From assembly GCA_964574335.1 (NCBI GenBank), contig CAZNNH010000198.1, positions 1 to 11,426 on the forward strand: 11,426 nucleotides of DNA, in the 5' to 3' direction. Origin of the DNA: CAZNNH01 sp964574335 (GTDB lineage: Bacteria; Acidobacteriota; Vicinamibacteria; Fen-336). How positions within the stretch are numbered: the first letter of the stretch is position 1; each line of letters opens with the position of its first letter. The notes under the pieces were generated by a model. That model saw nothing but the letters and a program-made list of their open reading frames with translations, was not told where the DNA came from and ran no database searches. Positions 1-10,043 of this stretch are shown here, in pieces. Made by a program: the position numbers and the translations under genes.

Positions 1-375
1 GGACCCGTCCTTGGCCACCGGCGAGAAGCGGAGGGTGACGTTGCCGAGCTGGACCAGGGCGTCGGCGAACAGCTCAGCCCGCTGGGTCTTGACCGCGTTG
101 ACGTAGACTCCATGGAGGCTGCCGCGGTCCTCGATGTAGAAGCGGCCGTCCGCGTACTCGAGATGGGCGTGGATCTTGGAGATGGAGGGCTCGATCAGGG
201 ACAGGTCGTTGTGTCGGGCCCGGCCGATGGTGTAGGAACGTGGCTTGAGGAAGTGAATGCGCTCCGCCAGGTTACCCCGGGTCACCTCGAGGACGGCGAT
301 GGCCAGAGCGGCGCCGCAGTGGACGCAGCGATGGTCGTCGTCGCGATTCTCCTCGTGACACTTCGGGCACAGCAC
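1..375 (-). CDS. Zinc-ribbon and FHA-domain protein, partial (C-terminus beyond window)
   Basis: I translated this reading frame directly; 125 codons are visible and the frame is open at the left edge. The N-terminus is a zinc ribbon with CPKC at residues 3-6 and CVHC at 17-20. An FHA fold follows (about residues 28-125): GR at 51-52, the phosphopeptide-binding S-x-x-H (S66, H69), and a DRGSLHGVYVN stretch at 83-93. FHA domains bind phosphothreonine peptides, often in Ser/Thr kinase signalling or secretion. The usual N-G-T triad after the Ser is H-G-V here, so phosphopeptide binding may be altered. The GTG at 375 is the only usual start before an upstream in-frame stop and puts the ribbon at the very N-terminus; no clear ribosome-binding site precedes it. 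The gene is divergent from the membrane protein to its right. The domain call is firm; the cellular role is unknown. Confidence 0.82.
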   Translation of the reverse strand, partial: MLCPKCHEENRDDDHRCVHCGAALAIAVLEVTRGNLAERIHFLKPRSYTIGRARHNDLSLIEPSISKIHAHLEYADGRFYIEDRGSLHGVYVNAVKTQRAELFADALVQLGNVTLRFSPVAKDGS

Positions 376-443
376 AGGCGCAGATGATGACCGATGCCAA
401 CCAAGCGAGTCAACGAGCCGGAGCGCGCTCCGGAGGCCTCGGG
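376..443. promoter_or_regulatory. Divergent intergenic region with a perfect 16-bp palindrome
   Basis: If the FHA gene starts at 375 and the membrane protein at 444, these 68 bases must hold both promoters. I see no convincing -35/-10 pair for either direction. The palindrome CCGGAGCGCGCTCCGG at 418-433 is exact. Its right arm overlaps the first three bases of the CGGAGG ribosome-binding site (431-436) of the rightward gene. It could act as an operator or as an mRNA hairpin that limits ribosome access. The regulatory role is inference; the symmetry is directly visible. Confidence 0.35.
431..436 (+). promoter_or_regulatory. Ribosome-binding site that favours GTG 444
   Basis: CGGAGG lies seven bases before the GTG at 444. 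The two ATG codons at 384 and 387 in the same frame have no comparable purine-rich site upstream. Using 444 also frees space for promoters between the divergent genes. Confidence 0.6.
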
Positions 444-2105
444 GTGAGATTGAGAAAGGAGCTCCTCAACGCCGCCCCGCCGCTGTTTCTCTCGGTGGGG
501 GCGTTCGCCCTGGCGCGGGCCCCGCTGGCGGCCCAGGGGCCGGCTTGCCTCGGGGTCCTGCGCGGCCCGCTGGGCTTCGTGCTCCTCGGTCTGGGGCTGG
601 CCGTGACGGGGGCGCGGCTTCTGCAGGGGCGCTTTCGCGGGGGCGTCCCCACGCCGACGGCTCTCGTGCTGCTGTCGAGCCTGGTGCTGGTCGGTGTCGG
701 CCAACACTACGCGCGGTACCTCCGTCCCACCGGTGACGAGCCCCACTACCTGGTGATGGCTCAGAGCCTCTGGCGAGAGGGAGATCTGGACCTCCGCGAC
801 AACTACGAGCGCAGGGACTTCCTCGAGTACACGCCGGGCCCGATGTCACCCCACTACGGTGCGCCACGGGCGGACGGCCGACCGTTTCCCCTCCACAGCC
901 CGGGGCTGCCGCTGCTGCTGGCGCCGGCCTACGCGCTGGGCGGGCGGCGGGGGGCGGTGGTCCTGCTGGCGCTCTTGGCCGCGGCGCTCGGCGCGCTCGT
1001 GCTGAGGCTCGCGGAGCAGCTCACCGGCGGCTCCCGGGCGGCGGCCTGGGCGTGGGGGGTGGCGATGGGACCGCCGCTGGCTTTCTTCGCCTTCCACGTC
1101 TACGCCGAGCTGCCGGCCACCCTGGCGTTGGCCGGCAGCCTTGCCTTGCTGGTCGGACGCCGGCCTGGCGTCGCCGGCGCCGTCGGGGCGGCGCTTCTGG
1201 CCTCGGCCCTGCCCTGGCTGCACCTCAAGATGCTGCCGGTTGCGGTTGCCCTGGCGTTGGTCGGGCTGCTACGGCTGCATGGGCGGCCGCGACTTACCTT
1301 CTTCGCGGTGGCGACGGTCATGGCGGGCGGGTTCCTGGCCTTCTACCACGGCGTCTACGGCAGCCTCGGGCCGCTTGGCGGCTACGGTGGCGTGCCCCAG
1401 GAGCTCTCCACGTCGCGGCCGGTGGCGGCCGCGGCGGGCCTGCTCCTCGACCGCTCGTTCGGCCTGCTGCCCCACGCGCCGGCCTATCTGCTGGCCCTGG
1501 CCGGGCTGCCGCTCCTGCTGCGTCGGCGCTGGCCGGAGCTGTGGCCTCACCTGCTGGTGGCCGCCGCCGTCCTGGTGCCCGCCCTGTCCTGGCGGATGTG
1601 GTGGGGCGGCCAGTGCCCGCCGGCTCGTTTCCTGGTGCCGCTTCTCCCGCTGCTCGCGCTCGCCGTCGCCGTCCGAGCGGCCGGGCCGGCCTCGGGCCTG
1701 TGGCGATGGCGGTTCACCCTGCTCGGGCTCGGCCTGTCCCTTTTCTGGTGGATGACTCGGGAGCCCGGACGTCTGCTGTTGGTCAACCGGGGCGCCCGTC
1801 CGACCCGCGTGTGGGCCTCCCTGTCGGGTGAGACGCCGGTTGGCCGCTACCTCCCCTCGCTGGTGGCGGGGGAGGCCGAGGACTGGAAGGTGGCCTCGGT
1901 GTGGCTGGTGGCGCTTCTGGTGCTGCTGGTCCTGGATCGGCTCGCCAGGCACCGCGCCGGCATCGACGCCTGGTTCCGAGGGCTGGGCTTGCCGGTCGTG
2001 CTGCTGCTGCTGGTCGGCCTGGCCATCGACGGGTGGGCCCGCCCCGTGGGGCGGAGCAGCGGCGGCGGGCCGAGAGCGTCCGCCCAGGCCCGGGCGGCGC
2101 CGTAG
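444..2105 (+). CDS. GT-C-like polytopic membrane glycosyltransferase (putative)
   Basis: This is a 553-residue, very Leu/Ala-rich integral membrane protein with more than a dozen likely membrane segments. The first lies at about residues 9-27. A large hydrophilic loop at about 90-150 follows the third segment. The loop begins with TGDEPHYL (acidic pair at 98-99), like the Asp/Glu motif in the first large loop of GT-C enzymes such as GT39 mannosyltransferases and ArnT, which move sugars from polyprenyl-phosphate donors on the outer face of the membrane. A WWGGQCPPARF stretch near 386-396 precedes further helices, an arrangement common in this class. The C-terminus is a Gly/Ala/Arg-rich tail. 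I chose GTG 444 for its ribosome-binding site; ATG 384 would add 20 polar residues. The donor and acceptor cannot be told, and the enzymatic role is inferred from the loop motif and topology only. Confidence 0.7.
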   Translation: MRLRKELLNAAPPLFLSVGAFALARAPLAAQGPACLGVLRGPLGFVLLGLGLAVTGARLLQGRFRGGVPTPTALVLLSSLVLVGVGQHYARYLRPTGDEPHYLVMAQSLWREGDLDLRDNYERRDFLEYTPGPMSPHYGAPRADGRPFPLHSPGLPLLLAPAYALGGRRGAVVLLALLAAALGALVLRLAEQLTGGSRAAAWAWGVAMGPPLAFFAFHVYAELPATLALAGSLALLVGRRPGVAGAVGAALLASALPWLHLKMLPVAVALALVGLLRLHGRPRLTFFAVATVMAGGFLAFYHGVYGSLGPLGGYGGVPQELSTSRPVAAAAGLLLDRSFGLLPHAPAYLLALAGLPLLLRRRWPELWPHLLVAAAVLVPALSWRMWWGGQCPPARFLVPLLPLLALAVAVRAAGPASGLWRWRFTLLGLGLSLFWWMTREPGRLLLVNRGARPTRVWASLSGETPVGRYLPSLVAGEAEDWKVASVWLVALLVLLVLDRLARHRAGIDAWFRGLGLPVVLLLLVGLAIDGWARPVGRSSGGGPRASAQARAAP

Positions 2106-2133
2106 TGCTGGACGCGACGTCGGAAGGCTTCGC

Positions 2134-2185
2134 GGGGACACGATCGCGAATCCACGGGCTGCCGCGGGATTCGGGTCATGTCCCC
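2134..2185. repeat. Long imperfect inverted repeat between two plus-strand genes
   Basis: The left arm (2134-2153) and right arm (2167-2185) pair over seven bases at the outer end (GGGGACA) and seven at the inner end (CGAATCC). A mismatched section of five to six bases lies between them, and the loop is about 13 bases. No T-tract follows, so this is not a canonical terminator. It ends six bases before the ribosome-binding site of the STN gene. It may be a REP-like element, a processing site or a leader structure. Confidence 0.5.
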
Positions 2186-2190
2186 ATGGC

Positions 2191-2195
2191 GGAGG
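2191..2195 (+). promoter_or_regulatory. Ribosome-binding site that decides the STN gene start
   Basis: GGAGG lies six bases before the ATG at 2202. An earlier in-frame ATG at 2178 sits inside the upstream inverted repeat and has no such site. Starting at 2202 also gives a clean signal peptide. Confidence 0.75.
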
Positions 2196-2201
2196 AATCG
2201 G

Positions 2202-2708
2202 ATGAGGGGTAGCGCGCGGGGAGCGGTGCTGGCGCTTCTGTGTATCGGGATGGCAGACGGTTTCGCCGGCACCGGCGACGACGATCCCGAGGCCCAGGTC
2301 ACGCTCGATGCCAGGGATGCCGACATTCACCAGATCGCCGAGGCGCTCTCCGGGCCGGCCGATCTCCAGGTGGTGTTCGATCCCGGGATCGCCTGTCGGG
2401 TCTCGGTGGGCGTGCGCGAGCTCCCCTGGCGCAAGGTGTTCCGGGCCGCCCTCGGCGCGTGTGGCCTGGGCTACGAGGACGACGGGACCGTCGTCCGCAT
2501 CGCCCGGCGCGAGACCCTGGAGCGGGAGGCGGCGCACCGGGCCAAGCTGGCCGAGGAGCAGGCGCTCCGGCGCCCGGACCGGGTCCGCCTCTTCCGCCTT
2601 TCCTACGCCCGGGCGCGGGAGATGGCGCCGCTGATCGCCAAGCAGCTCTCCGGCCGGGCCCGGGTGGAGTACGACGAGCGCACCAACACCCTGATCATCA
2701 TCGACTGA
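2202..2708 (+). CDS. Exported STN-domain protein with truncated secretin N1 (PilQ-like fragment)
   Basis: The 168-residue product begins with a signal peptide (a hydrophobic run at about residues 7-18, then a small-residue DGFAG region, about 19-23). Residues 33-101 match the STN/N0 fold of secretins and TonB-dependent transducers: beta-alpha-beta, with DADIHQIAEALS, a Leu-rich VFDPG strand and a closing GTVVRI strand. A charged helix follows at about 102-126. Residues 128-168 look like the start of a secretin N1 domain, with FRLSYARA and the DERTNTLIIID strand. In PilQ-type secretins the chain continues into further N domains and the outer-membrane gate; here it stops directly after that strand. 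Reading past the stop gives no secretin sequence. It may be a relic or a stand-alone periplasmic adaptor. The gene is 96 bp after the membrane protein and converges on lon with 19 bp between. Confidence 0.72.
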   Translation: MRGSARGAVLALLCIGMADGFAGTGDDDPEAQVTLDARDADIHQIAEALSGPADLQVVFDPGIACRVSVGVRELPWRKVFRAALGACGLGYEDDGTVVRIARRETLEREAAHRAKLAEEQALRRPDRVRLFRLSYARAREMAPLIAKQLSGRARVEYDERTNTLIIID

Positions 2709-2727
2709 CGGGCCAGGGCGTCGCGCC

Positions 2728-5175
<2,448 letters not shown>

Positions 5176-5188
5176 CCCCCCTCGCCTG

Positions 5189-5605
5189 CTAGATCCCGCT
5201 CGCGAAGCCGTGCTCCCGCTCCTGCTCACGCTGCTTGCGCAGGCTCTCCTCGAGCTGCTCCTGGCAGGACCGGCAGTACTCGGCGAAGGGCAGCGCCAGA
5301 AGTCGCGCCTCGGCGATGGGCAGGCCGCATTCGGTGCAGTCCCCGTAGCGGCCGGCGTCCAGCCGGCGCACGGCCTCGTCGATCTTGGCCAGCGTCTCGG
5401 ACTTCATCTGCATCAGCGCGAAGTCCACCTCCTGCACGAAGTCGGCCACGCTCTGCTCCTCGGCGTCCTTGACCTGGGTCACCTCCGCGGGAAGGGTCTC
5501 CAGCAGCGAACGGAGCTTCTCCTGGATCTCGCGGCGGCGCTCCACCAGCATGGTACGGAGCTGGTCACGTCTCTGCTCGTCTCTGTCGCGCCTGACTCGC
5601 GTCAT
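5189..5605 (-). CDS. DksA/TraR-family C4 zinc-finger regulator
   Basis: The protein has 138 residues. A long, highly charged helical hairpin covers about residues 5-85. A C4 zinc finger follows: YGDCTECG (C90, C93) and CRSCQ (C111, C114), separated by the family's I-x-x-x-RLLALP segment. Family members insert the coiled-coil tip into the RNA polymerase secondary channel and, often with ppGpp, change promoter choice under stress. At the presumed tip the E. coli DksA D-x-x-D-x-A motif reads QEVDFA (Q58, D61, A63), so one tip aspartate seems lost. Start ATG 5605 is chosen for an AGGAGG site six bases upstream; a Met five codons earlier lacks this. It sits 37 bp after htrA and 13 bp before lon, which suggests co-transcription. 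I leave the symbol blank because family membership does not prove it is the functional DksA. Confidence 0.88.
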   Translation of the reverse strand: MTRVRRDRDEQRRDQLRTMLVERRREIQEKLRSLLETLPAEVTQVKDAEEQSVADFVQEVDFALMQMKSETLAKIDEAVRRLDAGRYGDCTECGLPIAEARLLALPFAEYCRSCQEQLEESLRKQREQEREHGFASGI

Positions 5606-5611
5606 CGGTTG

Positions 5612-5617
5612 CCTCCT
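5612..5617 (-). promoter_or_regulatory. Ribosome-binding site of the DksA-family gene
   Basis: AGGAGG on the minus strand lies six bases before ATG 5605. It rules out the ATG at 5620, which lies upstream of it. Confidence 0.8.
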
Positions 5618-5642
5618 CAATCGATTCCGCTCCGCTATCCGG

Positions 5643-7121
5643 TCACTTCAGCTTCAGCACGGTGATCAGGTGGCCCGAGCCGCGGCGCACCCGCAGCCGG
5701 GCGAGCCCGTCGGGCTCGGCCTTGGCGATCTCCTTCTCGAAGTCGTCCACGCTCGAGACCGCCTCGCCGTTCACCGAGACGATGACGTCGAAGCGGGCCA
5801 GGCCGGCGTCCTCGGCGGCCTCACCCGCCTCCACCTCCATCACCACCACGCCGCGGGTGCTGCGGGGCAGCTGCAGGCGCGCCGCGATCTCGGGGTTGAG
5901 GTCGTGCAGCGTCATGCCGAGCTGGGCTCGCACCTGCGGGGTCTCCTCCTCGGTCTCGTCGTCGTCCCGGAAGGTCCCGAGGGTCGCGTCGACGCTCTTG
6001 CGGGCGCCGTCCCGCACCACTTCGAGCTCCACCCGTGTCCCCGGCGCCAGCGAGGAGATGTACTCGGAGAGGTCGCCGTTGTCCTCGATCGGCTTCTTGT
6101 CGGCGCGAACGATGACGTCACCGGGCTCGAGGCCCGCTTGGGCGGCCGGGCTCTCCGGCGTCACGTCGCTGACGATGGCTCCCTTGGCTTCGTCCATCTT
6201 GAGGGTCTTGGCCAGGTCCTCGGTGACGGTCTGGATCTGCACGCCCAGCCAGCCGCGGATCACCTTGCCGCGCTCCCGGAGCTGGGGCAGGATCGCCTTG
6301 GCCACGTTGATGGGGACCGCGAACCCCACCCCGGCCGACTGGGGGACGCCCCGGGTGATGATCATGGTGTTGATGCCGATCACCTCGCCGCGGGTGTTGA
6401 GCAGCGGTCCCCCGGAGTTGCCAGGGTTGATCGAGGCGTCGGTCTGGATCATCTCGACCAAGGTCCCGAGCGTGCCCAGGGTCAGGGGACGGCCCTTGAA
6501 GGACACCACCCCCACGGTGACGCTGTTCCCGCCGAGGCCGAAGGGGTTGCCGATGGCCATCACCCACTCGCCCACCTCGGTGGCGTCCGAGTCGCCCATC
6601 TCGAGGACGGTCACCTGGTGCTCGGGCTCGAACTTGAGCAGGGCGACGTCGGTGCGGCTGTCGCGACCGACCAGCTTGGCCTCGTACTCCTTCCCGTCGG
6701 AGAGGGTCACCCGGATCTCGTCGGCGCCCTCCACCACGTGACGGTTGGTCAGCACGTGGCCCTCCTGGTCGATCAGGAAGCCGGAGCCGAGGCTGGTCTG
6801 GGTCTGGCTCTGGCTCTCAGGGGAAGAGCGGGGTCCGAAGAAGAACCGCTCCATCCAGTCGCCTTCCGTCCGCGCCTGTCCCTTGATCACCTTGCGGGTG
6901 TTGATGTTGACCACGCCGGCGGTGTGCTCCCGGGCGATGTCGCGGAAGGTGTCCAGGGTGATGGACGCCCTGGGCACCACCGGGGCGGCGCTCTCCACGG
7001 CGTCGGACGCGGCCCGTGCCCGCTCCGGCCGCTGGATCTGGGTGGTGACGAGGGCACCAAGCAGCATGGTGGCCATGGCGACCGAAAAGAACGAGGCGAT
7101 CGTCCGGGTTCGTGTGTTCAT
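5643..7121 (-). CDS. HtrA/DegP-family serine endoprotease with two PDZ domains
   Basis: This is a complete 492-residue HtrA protease. Residues 7-27 form a hydrophobic signal peptide or signal anchor, so the body should lie in the periplasm or on the outer face of the membrane. The trypsin-like domain (about 58-285) has the full triad: H128 in TNRHVV, D158 in SRTDVALL and S236 in GNSGGPL. Two PDZ domains follow, at about 285-380 and 395-490, joined by an acidic linker near 385-395 (DDDETEEE). Two PDZ domains are the DegP/DegQ arrangement, rather than one as in DegS. The family degrades or refolds damaged envelope proteins. Start ATG 7121 has AGAAGG six bases upstream. It follows a 313-bp gap, so is the likely first gene of the unit that continues into the DksA-family gene and lon. 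Confidence 0.95.
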   Translation of the reverse strand: MNTRTRTIASFFSVAMATMLLGALVTTQIQRPERARAASDAVESAAPVVPRASITLDTFRDIAREHTAGVVNINTRKVIKGQARTEGDWMERFFFGPRSSPESQSQTQTSLGSGFLIDQEGHVLTNRHVVEGADEIRVTLSDGKEYEAKLVGRDSRTDVALLKFEPEHQVTVLEMGDSDATEVGEWVMAIGNPFGLGGNSVTVGVVSFKGRPLTLGTLGTLVEMIQTDASINPGNSGGPLLNTRGEVIGINTMIITRGVPQSAGVGFAVPINVAKAILPQLRERGKVIRGWLGVQIQTVTEDLAKTLKMDEAKGAIVSDVTPESPAAQAGLEPGDVIVRADKKPIEDNGDLSEYISSLAPGTRVELEVVRDGARKSVDATLGTFRDDDETEEETPQVRAQLGMTLHDLNPEIAARLQLPRSTRGVVVMEVEAGEAAEDAGLARFDVIVSVNGEAVSSVDDFEKEIAKAEPDGLARLRVRRGSGHLITVLKLK

Positions 7122-7375
7122 TTAGGACCTTCTCCCACAGTGGCCGGGCGCCGTCACCAAGGGGGTCGTCGCCATGGCCGTCACAAGAGTCGTCAGAGAG
7201 CCTCCATCGCCGATGTCATAGCAAGAAACACGCCACCGCCCGGGGGGCTCTCACGGTGGATCGTTCTGGGCGGCAACTGCATTATCCACCAAGTGTTACG
7301 CAGCAGGCGCGTCAAAAGTTGTAGCCCCGGCTCGGGAAGCGGGCCGTCCGTCTCTCGCGGGGAGATTCCCGTTTT

Positions 7376-7400
7376 CCGGGCCGGGGGATACCGGCCCCGG
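7376..7400 (-). repeat. Alternative hairpin overlapping the groL 3' hairpin
   Basis: CCGGGCCGG (7376-7384) can pair with CCGGCCCCGG (7391-7400) if one C is bulged, with a six-base loop. Its right arm is the same segment that pairs in the 7390-7423 hairpin, so the two structures exclude each other. No T-tract follows on the minus strand. A regulatory switch is possible but unproven. Confidence 0.4.
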
Positions 7401-7423
7401 GCGAAGCTCCGACCGGGGCCGGT
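7390..7423 (-). terminator. Perfect 11-bp stem after groL, possible terminator
   Basis: Arms 7390-7400 (ACCGGCCCCGG) and 7413-7423 are exact inverted copies around a 12-base loop. The stem begins 11 bases after the groL stop codon. There is no T-run after it, so it may terminate weakly or protect the 3' end of the groESL message rather than act as a classical intrinsic terminator. Confidence 0.5.
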
Positions 7424-7434
7424 CTTGGCGTCTT

Positions 7435-9072
<1,638 letters not shown>

Positions 9073-9124
9073 CTACGATCGCCTCCGTTCTGAATAGCCG
9101 GATCTGCCTTCGACCCGCAGGTCG

Positions 9125-9415
9125 CTACTCCAGGACTCCCAAGATCTCGTCTTCCTTGAGGATCAGCAGCTCCTCGTCGTCGATCTTGACCTCGGTCCCC
9201 GACCACTTGCCGATCAGGACCTTGTCGCCGGCCTTCAGCACCGGGTCCAGCCGCTTGCCGTCGTCGAGGATGCGGCCGGGTCCGACCGCCACCACCTTGG
9301 CCTGCTGGGGCTTCTCCTTGGCGGTATCCGGGACGATGATGCCGCCGATCTTCTGTTCCTCCTCCTCGAGCCTCTTGACCAGCACGCGGTCGCGGAGGGG
9401 CTTGACGTTGGGCAT
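9125..9415 (-). CDS. groS: Co-chaperonin GroES (Cpn10)
   Basis: The 96-residue length is typical. The heptameric lid caps GroEL and closes the folding chamber. The opening PLRDRVLVKR is diagnostic. The mobile loop that contacts GroEL spans about residues 17-33 with its hydrophobic IGGIIVP tripeptide region, and the C-terminal strand reads ILKEDEILGVLE. ATG 9415 has AGGAGA upstream at normal spacing. The gene lies 95 bp after hsp20 and directly before groL. I find no CIRCE element or convincing promoter just upstream, so it may be transcribed from promoters further up at hsp20 or dnaK. Confidence 0.98.
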   Translation of the reverse strand: MPNVKPLRDRVLVKRLEEEEQKIGGIIVPDTAKEKPQQAKVVAVGPGRILDDGKRLDPVLKAGDKVLIGKWSGTEVKIDDEELLILKEDEILGVLE

Positions 9416-9463
9416 TTTGGGTTCTCTCCTTGGCTAGTGTCCGTCCGACTCGCTCGGCGCGAA

Positions 9464-9490
9464 CGGGCCGGGAGCGTATCTCCCGGCCCG
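9464..9490 (-). terminator. Perfect 11-bp stem, 5-base loop after hsp20
   Basis: CGGGCCGGGAG (9464-9474) and its exact inverted copy (9480-9490) flank the loop at 9475-9479, starting 20 bases after the hsp20 stop. Only two T residues follow on the minus strand. It is a strong hairpin, and it may partly terminate the dnaK-hsp20 transcript before groS or stabilise its 3' end. Confidence 0.5.
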
Positions 9491-9510
9491 CCAGCGGCCT
9501 CCATCTCTCG

Positions 9511-9972
9511 TCAGTGGGTCTTGATCTCGATCTGCTTCGGCTTGGCCTCCTCGCGCTTGGGCAGCGTTACCTCCAGGACACCGTCCTTGTAGTTGGCCTG
9601 GATGCCGGCCTGGTCCACCTGCGAGGGGAGGGTGAAGGACCGGGCGAAGGTGCCGTAGGCGCGCTCCACACGGTGGTAGCTCTCGCGCTCGATCTCGTTG
9701 TCGACCTTGCGCTCTCCGCGCAGGGTCAGGATGCTGTTCTCGAGGCGGACGTCCACGTCCTTCGGGTCCACCCCGGGCAGCTCGGCGCGCAGCACCAGCT
9801 TCTGGTCCTTCTCGAAGATGTCGACGGCGGGCGCCCACGATCCGCCCAGCGCCCAGTCCTCCTCACCGGACCCGCCGCGGCCGGCGGCCCGGAAGGACTC
9901 GTCGAAGAGTCGGTTCATCCGCTCCTGGAGGCTGACCAGGTCGCGGAAGGGTTCCCAGCGAACGATAGCCAT
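9511..9972 (-). CDS. Small heat-shock protein, Hsp20/alpha-crystallin family
   Basis: This 153-residue cytoplasmic holding chaperone binds unfolding proteins without ATP and passes them to DnaK and GroEL, both encoded beside it. The N-terminal arm (about 1-45) begins with the common WEPFRDLVSLQERMNRLFDE type of sequence. The alpha-crystallin domain covers about 46-140 and has the conserved ELPGVDPKDVDV strand pair and the hallmark GVL triad at 131-133. The short C-terminal extension carries an I-x-I motif (IEI, 148-150) used for oligomer assembly. ATG 9972 has AAAGGAG seven bases upstream. The gene lies 71 bp after dnaK. Confidence 0.96.
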   Translation of the reverse strand: MAIVRWEPFRDLVSLQERMNRLFDESFRAAGRGGSGEEDWALGGSWAPAVDIFEKDQKLVLRAELPGVDPKDVDVRLENSILTLRGERKVDNEIERESYHRVERAYGTFARSFTLPSQVDQAGIQANYKDGVLEVTLPKREEAKPKQIEIKTH

Positions 9973-9994
9973 TTCTTGGCTCCTTTCCGTTGTG

Positions 9995-10012
9995 GCTCAC
10001 CCTCGGGTGAGC
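9995..10012 (-). repeat. 8-bp stem hairpin upstream of hsp20
   Basis: GCTCACCC (9995-10002) and GGGTGAGC (10005-10012) are exact inverted copies around two bases. The site ends about 22 bases before the hsp20 start codon, just before its ribosome-binding site. It may be a transcript-stability or translation-control element; no protein-binding site family is recognised. Confidence 0.45.
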
Positions 10013-10022
10013 GGGTCAACCA

Positions 10023-10042
10023 TGGGCGGCGCGCGCCGCCCA
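10023..10042 (-). repeat. Perfect 20-bp palindrome directly after dnaK
   Basis: The bases from 10023 to 10042 are fully self-complementary, with GGGCGGC and GCCGCCC arms around a GCGC centre. It starts one base after the dnaK stop codon and has no T-tract. Together with the hairpin at 9995-10012 it fills most of the 71-bp dnaK-hsp20 gap. It could act as a 3'-end barrier to exonucleases or as a partial terminator. Confidence 0.5.
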
Positions 10043-10043
10043 C

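Larger units (their letters stand above)
7122..7434. promoter_or_regulatory. 313-bp intergenic gap, probable control region of the htrA unit
   Basis: I see no convincing gene in this gap. The end nearest groL holds the GC-rich hairpins listed separately. The middle (about 7276-7325) is noticeably richer in A and T. On the minus strand it contains TTGACG (7310-7315) and GATAAT (7281-7286), but these are 23 bp apart, too far for a normal sigma-70 pair. A short inverted repeat CCACCG/CGGTGG lies at 7233-7238 and 7254-7259. The position makes it the natural place for an htrA promoter; the exact promoter is not identified. Confidence 0.4.

Noticed and set aside
384..443. ATG 384 or 387 as the start of the membrane protein
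   Set aside because: Neither has a ribosome-binding site, and both would leave at most 11 bp to the divergent FHA gene. GTG 444 has CGGAGG at ideal spacing.
1269..2537. A 422-codon minus-strand frame across the membrane protein and STN genes
   Set aside because: It crosses two well-supported plus-strand genes and is a Pro/Arg/Gln-rich shadow translation.
5176..5229. An 18-residue N-terminal extension of Lon from 5229
   Set aside because: It would overlap the end of the DksA-family gene and adds a Ser/Arg-rich stretch not found in Lon; ATG 5175 fits the operon spacing.
7281..7315. TTGACG and GATAAT on the minus strand as an htrA promoter
   Set aside because: They are 23 bp apart instead of about 17, and no better -10 lies at the right distance from TTGACG. 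I kept only a general note on the gap.
7309..7318. GTCAAA on the plus strand as a CtsR heat-shock operator
   Set aside because: Only one half-site is present; CtsR sites need two tandem copies.
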